Origin: Eudorina sp. 2006-703-Eu-15
Taxonomy: Eukaryota; Chlorophyta; Chlorophyceae; Chlamydomonadales; Volvocaceae
Length of the DNA: 64,000 nucleotides
Assembly: GCA_003117195.1 (NCBI GenBank)
Contig: BDSI01000138.1
Coordinates: 186,001-250,000, forward strand
Direction: 5' to 3'
Below the pieces are notes generated by a model, which had not been told where the DNA came from, did not search any database, and saw only the letters and a list, made by a program, of their open reading frames with translations. The translations under genes were made by a program, and so were the position numbers. Shown here one piece after another: positions 12,120 to 24,100 of this stretch; within the stretch, counting starts at the first letter, position 1, and each line of letters begins with the position of its first letter.

Positions 12120-15100
12120 TCACAGCTCCAGGGGCGCCGCAAACGCCACCGCGCACAAAGACATGACGGGCGGCAGGCAAGCGATGCGCGCCGAAACCTC
12201 CCGCGCGTCCACAAACAGCGGGTCACAGGCGCCCTGCACCGCCTTCAGACAGCGAGCCAGCGGCCGCGGCTGCATCGCCGCCACGGCGGCCGCCGCCAAC
12301 GAGGCCGCCCGGCTCACGGACTGCGCACCGCCGCCGCTGCTTCCGCTGCCGCCGCTGCGCCTCGGTGACGGGGCGCCGGGGGGACGTGGCGAGGTCGCCG
12401 CCTCCGTCGTCCCCGCCACCGGTGGCGCCATCGTGGCCTCCTCCCTGACCTTGTCCGTCCCACTGCGCAAAGGGTCCTCGACACCAGAACCTCCTCTCTG
12501 ACTCCCGCCCTCTGCTGCTGCTGATGATGATGACGACGACGACGGTTTCGAGCACTCCTCCCGGGAGGCAGTGCTAAACGGCGAGATGACGTGCGCCTGC
12601 TGCTGTCGGGTATGCTCCTGCCCCGACTCCTGCGTCTGGTCCTGCCCCTGCGCCTGTGTTTGGTGATGTGGGTTTCGGTCCACTTGCGGTGGGGGCACCG
12701 GGACAGCCTTGGGCGCGGCGTCGCCGGCGGGCGCTGGCTCAGCAGGTGGAGTGCCGTGAGGCTGCTGTTGTTGGTGGTGGTGGTGCTGCTGCTGTTGGGT
12801 TGAACTCACTGCAGCGGCGGCTTGGGAGATGAAGGTGGCGTGGATGTGCACGGCGCACGTGCAGAGACACTGGCTGACCGCGGCGTGGAGAGCTTCCCTG
12901 GAGTTGCATATCAAGCACATCAGCAGCCGCGGCGATGGGTGTCCACGTCCAAGTCCATCACGACCATTCAGCAAGAGCAGGTGGAAAGCATCGGGGGATC
13001 CAAAGAGAGAGAGAGGGGCGGAGAGAGAATGGGAGAGAAAGAGACTCCGCGCCCCTGTGTCAGCCTCCCCGCACGGGCCCTAGGGAACCCCGAGGCCCAG
13101 AAATTCTGTCTCGCCGCCCCCAGTCCAATCCAATCCAACCTATTTTAACCCAAATCCAACCCAATCAAATGCAATCAAACCCAAATCCAATCAAATCAAT
13201 CAGCAAGCTGCATCGGACACCGCAAACCTCGATACAAACAGCCTCGATGACGGGCAGCGCACACCTCAATCACACTCACAGACAGACAAGCCCTCCCCGT
13301 ATGCTGTTCTGCCGCACGCGCCCGAACCCCCCCCCACTTCCTTCCGCACCCGAAGCGGTAGTTACACAGCACCCGGCGCAGCTCCGACTCCAGCTCCTCC
13401 ACCATCGCCGCGTTGGCCAGTGCCCGCCGGTAGGCCTCCGCGCTGCCCGACGTGGCGGTGGCGTCAGCGCCCACGGCCGGGGGGGCCGACGAGGCCCCCG
13501 CCACCATGTCCACCCAGGCACACCCCGTGGCCGAGGTGGCGGCGGCCGCAGTGACGGCCTGACCCAGATGCGTCGCCATGGCCTGCACCACACCACACCG
13601 CACCACACCACACCACGAGGAGAGGGTGCGCCGCGCAGGACCCCAGGCATATCGGTACCAGGATGTTGCTGGAGGACATCTGCGTCACGCACATGTGCAG
13701 GAAGCCGATATACCTACCATACATGTGAACCCAGTTTTAGATGACACCAAGTTTGGTTTGGTCGTCAATGTACACCCCTATAGCGCATTCACGCCACGTC
13801 ACTGGGCAGGGCCGCGCACCGATGTGCCTTCGAGCGACCTTCGAGAAGCCGGTGACTTTGAGCCATAGAGCCATAGCTCTGCGCAAGGACAAGGACAATC
13901 GCTAGCCTTCGCCTGCACCTGCCCTTTCCCCCTGCCGTCCGCCCTTCCAGCCGTCCGCCCGCCCGCCAGCCCTCGGCCCACCTGTACCATCTCCACCAGC
14001 TGCTCGGGCGTGACGTTGGTGTCCATGGGCGTCCCCTCTAGCACTCGGTCGGCAGCTGACATCGCCTACACGACCGCGGCAGAGATGAGCACATGCAGAG
14101 AATCGGGCAGTTGGCGGGTAGAGCTAAGTTCGAGCGCCTCGATCCAGCGCCTCCTGTACCAACAAACACCTGGGGCCCCCCACACGTAACCGGCGTCCGT
14201 CTCAGGGAGCCATAGCACCGGGGCCACTGCCTAGGATTCAACACTGCTGCGGTCACTTCCTTTTGAGGTGCTATGGGTGGCCCTGCCCTCCTGCCTGCCC
14301 TCCTGCCTGCCCTCCTGCTTCGACCCTGGTTGCGAGGAGCCGACTTGCCCTGGCACAACCTTGGCACAAGCATCAGTCTCTCACGCCAACTCCGCCGACA
14401 TAAGTTGGGTGTTCGGAACCCGGATACAAACCCAAACCCGCCTGGACACCAACACATTTGGGTTTCAACCCATCCGGACTTCAATCCACACCCGCGGGGC
14501 AGGCCCCGCCCCGCCCCGCCCCCTTTCCACCCCTATGGTCAGCCAGCCGACCAACCGACCGACCGACCGGGGCGCCGGCCGACCGCCCCCTTTCCGCACC
14601 TGCTCCACCAGCCAGCTGCAGCCCCGATCCGCCAGGTGCTCACACGCCAGGAAGGTCTCCACCGCGGCGGCGGTCAGCCGGGGCGGCAGCCGCATGCGCG
14701 CCGCCGGCGCGGAGGGCTGCCGCAGCTTTGAGAACTTCTCTTGCAGGAACAAGTGCCGTCCTGAGCAGCACAAGCGAGCAGGTCGGAAAGGGAGCCGGCA
14801 GAGGCGCGGTGAGGTCGGGCGGCGCTCTGAGGGGTCATGCAAGCAGGCGGCTATGCTCCGGGGTAACATGACGGAGTAATATGATACCAAGGGGTAACGA
14901 TACCCCATGACCTTTTCATCCTTTCGGTCCCAACTCCTCAATCCCACGGATCCCAACTGGAACCTCCGAAAAGCGAGTTCCAGTTGCAGGCCTGATAAAC
15001 CCCTAGGCCCTAAGCCGCAAACCCCAAAACCGTGGCCCCAGGAAGCATGATCCTCTCCGCGTGCACACCGCCCTGCATGCAATCCTACCTATGATGTTCA

Positions 15101-16973
15101 GTTTCGTCCGCACAGACAGGTCGATGAGGGGCAGAAGGAAGGCCGCCGCCACGGTCCTGCCGAAGCACAAGCGCGCCAGTAGCCGCAGTTGCGCCTGCAC
15201 GGCGTTACCACCACCTCCGACCACCGAATGACCGTCCTGTTGTTGTTGTTGTTGCTGCTGCTGCTGCTGGTACAACTGCTTGACAAGAGTCACGTCCGTC
15301 AACTGCAGCGCGGCATGGGGAACACAGACAAACAGCAGCACCCGTCGCCGCCGCCGCCGGGGTTAACACGACACCGCTTCAGCGCCAATTTCTAATGCAG
15401 CACAGCAGTAAACCCCCGGGGCAGCAAGCGACACCGTCTGAATGAGGCCGTGCCCTGCCCCCCATCTCTGACCTGGCCCCCGAGTGACCCCATCCCACCT
15501 TGAACAACGTCGCTTGTATCCGCGGCAACAGGTTTGAAAGTTCCTGCGGGTTGACCGAAGGTCAGCGACAGGGCCAGGGACAGAGGCAGGCAAAGCGCCG
15601 TGAGGCGAACACAAGCACACGGCAGCGAGCAGCGACCACCGCCGACCCTGGGCGACGCCGTGCAGACCCAGGCGCCCGACAGCCCCAACGCGATGCCACT
15701 GCCGCCGGCACCCCATGGTACTGCCGCGCCAACCGTGCTGCCGGGCACAAGCTCTAGCTCCTCCGCCACAGAACCAGCGACGACGCCACGCAGCAGCCGC
15801 GGCCGCCCCCACGGCCACGGATCCCAGGGTCGAGAGTCCCCAACGGCGACGTGCCCAGGCGGGCAGGTGACCGTCCGCAACCATACAGGCCAGGTCGCCC
15901 AGCTCTCTATGGAAAACTGATGGCTGCCACGGCCACGATAGCCGCCACCGCCGACGCGGCGGGCGTAGGGCACGACCAGCCCCGAGTCGGGGCCGCACCT
16001 GCGGGGCCGACACTTTCTGGATGTAGTTGAAGTGGCTGTCCAGCGACTCGTCCAGATCCGGTGAGCCGCAATCGTCCGCGTCCGTGTCCCCGCCCCCGTC
16101 GCCAGCGCCGTCGGTACTGTCCCCCGCAGCGCCACTGCCGGTGCCCTGGTGCACAGCTGCGCCTCGGAGGATGGCGCTGAGCTCCATCTCCATACTGCAC
16201 AACCAGTGTGGAGCGCAACAAGGGCCGTCAAACCAGGGCCGGTCAGAGGATCGGGAGAGACGAGTCGAGGGCGCTGGATCTGGATCTGAATCTGGATATC
16301 TGGACGTGGATCCGCGGAGAGCTGTTGGGTGCCGCCGTTGCCACAGCGTCCTCAGGGCCCGCCCTGCGCAAGCCCCCCAGGCAGCACGGAGGGCCCTGAG
16401 CGGCGTGTAAGGCCCCCTTATGATCACTCACCTCCGCTGCTGCTGCAGCTTGGTGTGGTGGTAGCCGGTCCACCTAGGGACGTGCGAGGGTGCACAGTTG
16501 GAGGGCAAGGGAAGCGGGGTCACAGGCCTGTAGCGCGGCCATAGGGGTCGTCCCCGCCTGCGTGCGTGAGGCGAGTCTAAGCAAGCACCATTAAGGCGCC
16601 GGCCGCAAAAGCAGCCTTGATGGGCAATAATCTTGGGAGTTACGGCCCGGCAGTGCGTTTGGCGGGTACCTTACCTTGCACCAGCCGGGGCCGGTCGCCT
16701 CCGCGCCGAATGTAATTCTAAATTCCTCGAATGATCACAGTGCATGCGCAAACGAGCTCTGGCACTTCGCCTGGCCAACGTCAGCGGTTGGCCAACGCCA
16801 ACTCGCCCTTATCATTCACAGGGCCCGAACTCAACCCGCTCAAATTTTCATCATGAAAACTCAGGAAATACTCACCAGTAGAAAGCTGCGGCAGCTCCCG
16901 CGGCTCCCGCAGCAACTCCCAGAATTAAACGTCTACGCCTGGAGCCCCGATAAAAACCCCGCCATGAGTGCAT
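12120..16973 (-). CDS. PEX3: Peroxisome biogenesis factor 3 (peroxin PEX3), multi-exon
   Basis: PEX3 anchors in the peroxisomal (or ER) membrane and docks PEX19 to insert peroxisomal membrane proteins. Exons on the minus strand are 16973-16876, 16473-16432, 16194-15999, 15543-15499, 15302-15089, 14760-14600, 14065-13982, 13582-13368 and 12897-12120; all eight junctions agree in phase, giving about 610 residues. The N-terminus starts MHSWRGFYRGSRRRR, followed by a small-residue hydrophobic helix, as in PEX3 membrane anchors. Then come HFNYIQ and ELSNLLPRIQATLFK (residues about 100-128), LTDVTLVKQLY, and LSVRTKLNIIGRHLFLQ, which matches the conserved PEX3 block containing LNIIG. The protein is longer than plant PEX3 (about 370 residues) because of a Gln run, an Asp/Gly-rich insert and a low-complexity region rich in Gln, His, Ser and Pro in the last exon. 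The final conserved block (about 12120-12230) matches the C-terminal hydrophobic end. The ATG at 16973 is the first that joins in phase to the anchor. Confidence 0.85.
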
Positions 16974-17869
16974 CAGCAGTCACGCTAATGTGAATGTGCG
17001 ACACAGGCTTTGGGAATCTCACCTGCGCAAGAACTCCATTTCCAAACCGCCAAGTAGGAGCTACTTGGACGTTGATGGATAGGATATGACCGCAATACTA
17101 AAGACGTAATCGCCAAGAGGGTGGTTGCATGATTTTGCTACGCATACGTAAACTCGTAACTTCAGAACTCGCTAAAGCGGAGGTTGACAGGCCGCGAAGA
17201 TCCAGAAATCACGGATTATCTTGCAATTGTACGCGGCCTGCACATTGAAAATTCACCAATTTTCTTCTCCTGCGAAAACCATGAAAAGATTTCATGATGG
17301 ATACTATACGACACAGGTGCTTGTCGTCATCAAAGATTGCTTTAAAGTTTAAGAATGACAATCGTTGTGCCTGTGGGTTTCATTAGGCCAGGGTTTTATG
17401 GCTCGAACAGCATTTCTGGCTTGGTCACCGTCACCGGGACACCGGCGGTGCCAGGGTCGTTCCACAGCTCTCATTTCGCAGTAAACTCTGGAGTGATGCA
17501 TAATAGATCACACTTCTTGACCGCTCGGCAGCGCTGCACGAGCCTGAACGGAGATAATGCTTCGGAGAATGACCTCCGAATACTCGAAGCGCTTCCTTGA
17601 GCAACATGGAACAACGTAAACGGGTGCATAAGTATGGGCTTCAGAAGGATGGGCATGATCTGCCCTGTTGCTTGTCAGGGAGTACCCTTCTCGGTCAAGG
17701 TGTCTGGCAACATGTTTTCACCTTTACTTCTCTGTACACAAAGGAAGTATGTCCCCATTTCCGTCCCCGCAAGTGAGGGCACGAGAGCTTGAAAAAAACT
17801 AGCGCTTGAGAGCTCACCACCAATCCTCCGGGAAAGGTTAGGCGTTGGTGAGATTTAGGAGACATCGTT

Positions 17870-18340
17870 ATGATAAGGGGGAACAGCCATAAAGCTGCTC
17901 GCTCGCCGTACAGGCGCAGACGGACTGTTCATCCTACCCCAGGGGCATGCCGTGCACAAAGCAGAGAGCCATGCCAAATAACAAGCAGCCAAGTAACCGC
18001 CAGACCCCGAGCCTTCAAAAGGATGAACTCCCGAGGGCAGGAGAGATCAGCGGCCAACAACCAGCCGAACGACCCACGGGCGCTGCCAGAGCCAACCACC
18101 CGGAGACGAAACAACACACCGATGCAGCCAACCCCACAGTGTCGGGGTGTGTCCCCAGAGAACGGGACGAATCACCCGGCCCCGGAGAAATGACCGTAGT
18201 CCGAGCACAGGCAAACAACACGCCAAACCAGCGCCTGGACAAGGAACGTACACCTTTGTCATATTTGAAATACCGCCTAAATATTTTTCTAAGCGTTGCT
18301 ATTTTTTTGCGAGAAGCAGCGACTTGTTTCAAGTTCTGGG
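17870..18340 (-). mobile_element. LINE 3'-end remnant, minus orientation
   Basis: Read on the minus strand, 18015-17872 matches the tail of the plus-strand LINE remnant at 18785-18935 at roughly three quarters of positions, including CATGCCCCTGGGGTAGGATG and GTACGGCGAGCGA. The region before it translates to decayed fragments only. The two remnants point away from each other. The upstream limit is approximate. Confidence 0.5.
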
Positions 18341-18589
18341 AGATGGGGTAGAAATGTGAACGAGCCGAATCCGTGTAACACCAAATCCTGTAGAGTGAGA
18401 GCGCCCCTTAACGGCGTTGATGAGATTTATTAGACGGTGAGGTTTGGACGGAGGTGGAGGAGGACATTCAGGCGTTCACGGGATCACAGCTTTCTGAATC
18501 AAACGAAATCAAAAGAACGGTTGTTCCTCGTATTGAAGCCGTTTCTAGTTCCCCCCAAGAACTTAAGGTATGAAGCAGATGACGTGATT

Positions 18590-18940
18590 TCCCCTTGTGA
18601 CGTCCGTACGGCATGCGACCATCTTGACTATGCATCACACGGCACTAATGCGATTTCGGCTTGGCCGTTGGGATCTGGAGGTATCGCGGTTAGCACGGGG
18701 GCCCGGGCGCACGCCGCGCAGTACACGGACGTGCCGGGTTTGCAATAGTGGAGCGGTAGAGGACGAGCTACACGTGCTAATTGAATACTTTTGAAGGCTT
18801 GGGTCCGGTGCTTCCTTGGCTTCTTTTCTTTGGCATGGCTCCTTGCTTCGTGCAGGGCATGCCCCTGGGGTAGGATGAACAGTCCGTCTACGCCTGTACG
18901 GCGAGCGATCAACTTGGTTGTTGGTCCCCCTTGTAACCGT
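18590..18940 (+). mobile_element. Non-LTR retrotransposon (LINE) C-terminal fragment
   Basis: The frame at 18597-18794 reads ...FRLGRWDLEVSRLARG...RTCRVCNSGAVEDELHVLIEYF and stops. The pattern RxCRxC-(x)n-EDELHVLxE is the zinc-knuckle-like end of the reverse-transcriptase ORF of green-algal and other L1-type LINEs, where a Cys normally follows the E; here it is Tyr. Only this C-terminal piece remains: no reverse-transcriptase or endonuclease core is visible, so the copy is dead on arrival (5' truncated). Confidence 0.65.
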
Positions 18941-20170
18941 GAATCCTAATTGAATGTCCGGTTTACGAACCGCCACGTCGAGCGGTGGATCTCCCTGATG
19001 ACTCGGATATGTTCGGAATCATGTTTTTGTTTGACCAGTGCAAGCTTGGTCACTTCTTATATCAGGTGCAAAAGTTGCGGAAGGAAAAGCTGCAGAGATG
19101 AGAGATTCTGCTACCTTTTGTTCTTTTGGTCTTTTTTGTGCGCCCTTTGACGGATGACCGTTGTGGGGGAACACATGTTTATAGCCGTAAGGCCTGTACA
19201 ACATGTAACAACCAACCAACTTGACTATGCATTCCCACGTTCAGCACGTTGCCCCGCTGTGCGCCTCTGCTTGCTTCGGTGTCTGTCTGGGTGGGGTCAT
19301 GACCCGGTGTGGTTTTTGTTTGCGGCGTTGAGGTGTGGAGGTGTCGTGTCGCCTTGTCGGTGGGGCCGGCTGGGGCTTGCCCTGGTATACACCGTCGATC
19401 CCTTTGGGGTCCGCTGTAACGTTCATTCATTCATGCCAGATTTTCGCTCTCCCGCAAATTGATCATTTTCTGTTGGCCAATACGTTGGCCCCCAGGCTTT
19501 CCAGGCCTGCCCCCGCCTGCCCTGTCGGAGGATTTGTACCAGCGTAATATTGCCCAGCTGATTTTCTAGGAACGCGTAAGCAGGAAGTAGACACGGCGGC
19601 GTTCTTAGGATCCCACAGCACACGCGCGGCTGTCATGTGCGTGCAACACCGCGGCCACTTCGTGACATGATTAACCGTTGACGGGTGGACGCTTCGTCGT
19701 CGAAAGGCACTGCCAAGTGCTCAGGCCCAGGAGGAACGGCAACAGCTGCAGCCTTCGACCGAGGAAACCTTATCACAACCATCCTGTCGTTCCGCGTCAG
19801 TTTGACCATCCCTGCATGCGCGACTACACGTGACGGCGCTCGTATGCGCTAGTCTTGGCTCGACCTCCTGCTGTTGGTTTATCGCGTTGAGGGATTTTAT
19901 GGTGATGCCACGCAACCAGCATTCGCTGACAGAAAATGGCCGATGCCAACATGCCATGCAACTACCCTGAAACAAACTCTCTCCCGAATTTGACATGATA
20001 GGTTCCAGTCGGAATAGTTCATCGCCGATGTATATAACTACTTTTCTGGCGCATTGCAGACCCAGGGGTCATCACGCACGCGCAGTGCGGCATGTTCAGG
20101 AAACAGTTGTTGGACTGCACAAACTAAATTCGGCACAAGTTATGTAATATACATAGAGATGTTCTCCTTA

Positions 20171-20203
<33 letters not shown>

Positions 20204-20205
20204 CG
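20171..20205 (+). repeat. (CAG)n microsatellite
   Basis: About eleven CAG units with one CAA interruption, in non-coding DNA upstream of ABCA. Confidence 0.9.
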
Positions 20206-21171
20206 CAGCATACGCCCATTGATTACGCCCAGAAGATTACGCCCTTTAGACCTCTACCTAACACTGCTATAGATTCATAAGGGAAAATATTCCTTTACCA
20301 TGCGAGTTGAGGAAATAATCCTTCGACTATCCGATGATCACTTTTGTGTGAAAGTCACTGACAGACGAGCCAGACGGCCTTCAATGTCCGCGTGCTCCTA
20401 AAACAAACATTGACACTATGTTATATCTGCAAGGGCAAAAATATTAGCTGAGACCAAGGGTATGCGTACTGGTGTTGGGGAAGCTGCAGTGTACGGCGTG
20501 GCGTAATGAAGCTGAGGAAGCGCAATTTTCTTCAATTGAAAGGATTGCCTACCGTGTATGTTGCACACAAAAAATTGGTGCGCTTTTAGGCTCTCTGAGT
20601 GCGTTGATTTAGGTATCCCACTGCCGTCTAAGCAGCTGCTGTGGAATAGACCAATCATGCCAGCATTCTGACGAGTCAAGCTGTCTGCATCAAATCTTAA
20701 GGTAAGCGGCGAATTTGCGCTGACTTTTACTCGGTCGTTTGGTTCCTGCTATAAGTTGTCGTGCGCTAGGGCCGTGTGGTCGACTTTTGTACGCTCATCA
20801 TCACTTAGGTGCTCTGGAGAACAAGTAACGCATTGGAGGTGGCCCAAGGAATATGGTGCGTTCTTTTTTGCCTGTGTGTGCGTAGACCGTCTTAGGATTC
20901 CACACACACACACAAGAATGCGGGTATATGCTTCCACTTCACTTATCTCCGGATCCTTTCCCCTTATCGTCCTACGTTATTTTGGAGGGTGATGGGTTGC
21001 GATGGTACCAGTTTGTTTGTTATCGGATGTTTCACTAAATTGTATGATGGACGGTGACTTTTTCTTTACAAGCAAATTCTTTACATCTCCCAACGCCCAC
21101 ACGGTTCGCTATTTCTTTTTTACCGGGAATTAGGCCGGGAGGCCTTGAGTTTCGAACCGTACCGGTTCGCA

Positions 21172-24100
21172 TGCTGTTCCCCGCTTCATCTGATTGCTGC
21201 AAGGAAAGGGGGCATATCGCAAGGAACCCGATGGGATTCAGCACGGGTTTAAGCACAAGTACCTACTCGCCGTACACGTCGTACTCTGGAATCGTCGGTG
21301 CCGTTCTGAATTGCTGCCCTGTCAACCCCATCCATTCCGCTTACAACCTGCACCTACTCAGGGCGGCGCCAGCTTCGGGACCCAGGCGAATGCCCTCCTG
21401 CGCAAGTCCGCAGTGTACCAGAAAAGGAATGTGTGCACCAACATCTGCCTCCTGTCGTCCCCCATCTTCTTCTGCTTCATCTTGTTGGCCATTAAGATTG
21501 TGGTTGACAAGCTGCTGCTGGGGCAAGAAGATTTCAAGGTACAGTACGGCACAGTACAACCCATGATGCCGTCAAGCCTAGTGTCCAATTTGCATGTGAA
21601 CAGTTTCTTACCCCGGTCCTTCCATGCAATCAATCTTTCCGCCGCGGCAATGGCCACGCTGCGTCCTAGCAGTGCCCTATGGTCCCGGGTGTGCAAAAGA
21701 GAACTGGTCCCGGGTGTGGGCGTCAGTCAAGTCACCGTGTAGTTGCCATCTGCACACAGGGCGACGGATCACTCACTAACTTGCCACGCTGTCCCACGCG
21801 CCTGCCCGATCTCCCAACCGCGCACGCAGTGCGGCTGCGCGTGCGAGATCTGCTGCATGAGCGGAAACTGCTCCATTCCGGATCCCTACTGCAAGATGGG
21901 CAACTGCGAGCAGTACAGTTCCACCAACTGCGGCGTGCAGTACAGCACGCCCATACAGGCGGAGTGGTGTGAGGTGCGAAGTCCAAGCGCCTGGCCACCG
22001 CTGCTCCATGTAAGTGCGGCTGACCGCCTGCCTGAACCCACAGCCTGTTTACGCATATGGGTTTGGCGCGTACAGCAACGAGTGGCGGGTCCCATTTGGG
22101 AGTTGCATGGGTGGTTGGGATCAGTCAGGGTCAGACGTGTGGGGTGAACTGCCGCATGCGGGCACTGGCACGGGTTCCCGGCGTAGGTTCTGTGTGGGGC
22201 CTGCATGGCTGCCGGGGCAACCCCGGCAGATAACCCCGGCAGCGATGCTGGCCGGGGGTATCTCCTGCTGTGTAAGGTAGGTGTCAGCGGTTCATCCGCA
22301 GCAGTTGGCCTCACTCCAACTTCCATGTCATGTTGACACTGCAACATGCTCTGCAACGCAGCTCTACTGGTTGCGCCAACATCCTGGGTTGGGTTTTGTT
22401 TGTTGAGCGAGACCCCGTTGTTCTTGCCCCATCTGACCATTTTGCCGCTGCTCAGCCCTCTTTTTTTAATAACGCTCTCCCCAAACCCTCCTCCGCACCG
22501 TGACAACGGACAACGGACTCGCAGTCGCCGAAGAAGGATGTCCGCGCGCTGCCGGCGAGGCCCGCGCTGACGACGCTCATGACGGCGCCCCAGTCGCCGT
22601 CCTTCACGTTCTCGCAGCTCTACCCGAACGTGTACACCACGCCGTCGGGGCTGGACAACGTCACCCTCCTCAACTACTTGATCCCCAACCTCGTGGAGAA
22701 CTTTACGTACAACACCTATTTGCTGAGCAAATACGGGTTCAGCTTCGCGACTGACACCCAGACAGGCTCGCAGTACACGGAGAAGGCGTTCTCGATATTC
22801 CAGATCCCGCAGATGCTGGTACCCGTCACCAAGACGATGAGCTGCGCAAACTTCAGTTCGATTTTCCCGCCCTTCAGGAACGGTCAGTGGGTGTCGGGTG
22901 GCATGGGTGGGTGTTGTTTTTTTTGTTTTTTTTCGGAGTGACCCAGGGGCGTCTTCAAACGTGTAAACAGGTAGCTGCTGACTTGCTGTGTGCGTGCTGA
23001 CTTGCGAGGGGAGAGGAGGGGCGGGGAGGGGGTTGATGACTGGCTGTGGGCGGCTGGGGTTCAAGGAAAAACCCCAAACGGGGGGACTGGGGTAAGGGAG
23101 GGGCCGTCACATACGGCATGGATGGATTGCGAGGGGTGTCCGGACTCCCAGGACTGTCAGCCGAGTGTGGGCTTACTCCCCGGGTCCGCGTCGCAGCAGG
23201 GATTCACGGGGTTCCTGAGCTGAGGGGTCTCCACAGAACCCTTGGCCTCGTGCGCGGCTGCCGATCCGGTGGCGCCGTGGCCAGGGCGTGTTGCTAGGGA
23301 AGACTTGCGCCCCCGGCGGATGAAATGAAATGGGATGGGATGGGATAGTGCAGCGTCTGAGTGGCTATCACCAGAAGGTGGTGACTGATGCAGGGGTTGG
23401 GCGACCACCCGCGCGGATCACATCGGAGGTTTTCAGTCCCTGGCCGGCTCGTGTCCATCGTGGACAGGCCAAACGTTAACGTTGGTCGGCGCCTGGACCG
23501 CGGAGTGTGACGGGTCTGCCATCCTGCACCCCGACCCTTGGCATGTTCCTGCAGTCACCGCATCGACAGCGGTGCCCATGGTCAACGTGCTGTCGGGGAT
23601 TGTGAACCTCACCAGCAACACCACCGTCAGCCCCGCCCAGGTGGGGGTTCGCTGGGGGGCTGCTGCAGGGGCGGTGCGTGCGGTTCGCCTTTCTGGGCTT
23701 GGTTTCCAGCTTGGCACACTGCAGCATTGTGGGGGTTAGCGGGGGGGGCGCCAAACGCATAGGAGGCGAGGCATAGGTGGCAGCGCTGTGCTAGGGGTGG
23801 GTGGGTGTGTGATGGCGTGGCGATGAGGCCGAGAGTCATCCGGGAAGGCGCCGGACGGGATAGCTGTCAACCCGGACGGGCAGCGGCCGTCCCGAGCACG
23901 TATCAACGCGCCGATCCATCCACTTCCACATCCAGTTTATGCCTCCCTCACCCGCCCCGCGATTCACGTCACCTGCGGCTGCGCTGGATGGTCGCAGATC
24001 ATGGCCGTCGCGACTGCAAAAGGGGACCCGATCATAATGCAAACCTTCATGCGTCAGTCCGTAGCCTGTGTCAACGTCGTCTTCTCCGACGAGGCCACAT

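Larger units (their letters stand above)
16974..21171. other. Spacer between divergent PEX3 and ABCA, lower GC, transposon debris
   Basis: This 4.2-kb stretch is visibly less GC-rich than the genes. It must hold the PEX3 promoter (near 16974-17300) and the ABCA promoter (near 20700-21170). Apart from two LINE remnants (17870-18340 and 18590-18940), a CAG run and a CA run near 20900, I recognise nothing. Segment 19240-19570 may be more retroelement 3' sequence, but no protein homology is visible. Confidence 0.5.
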
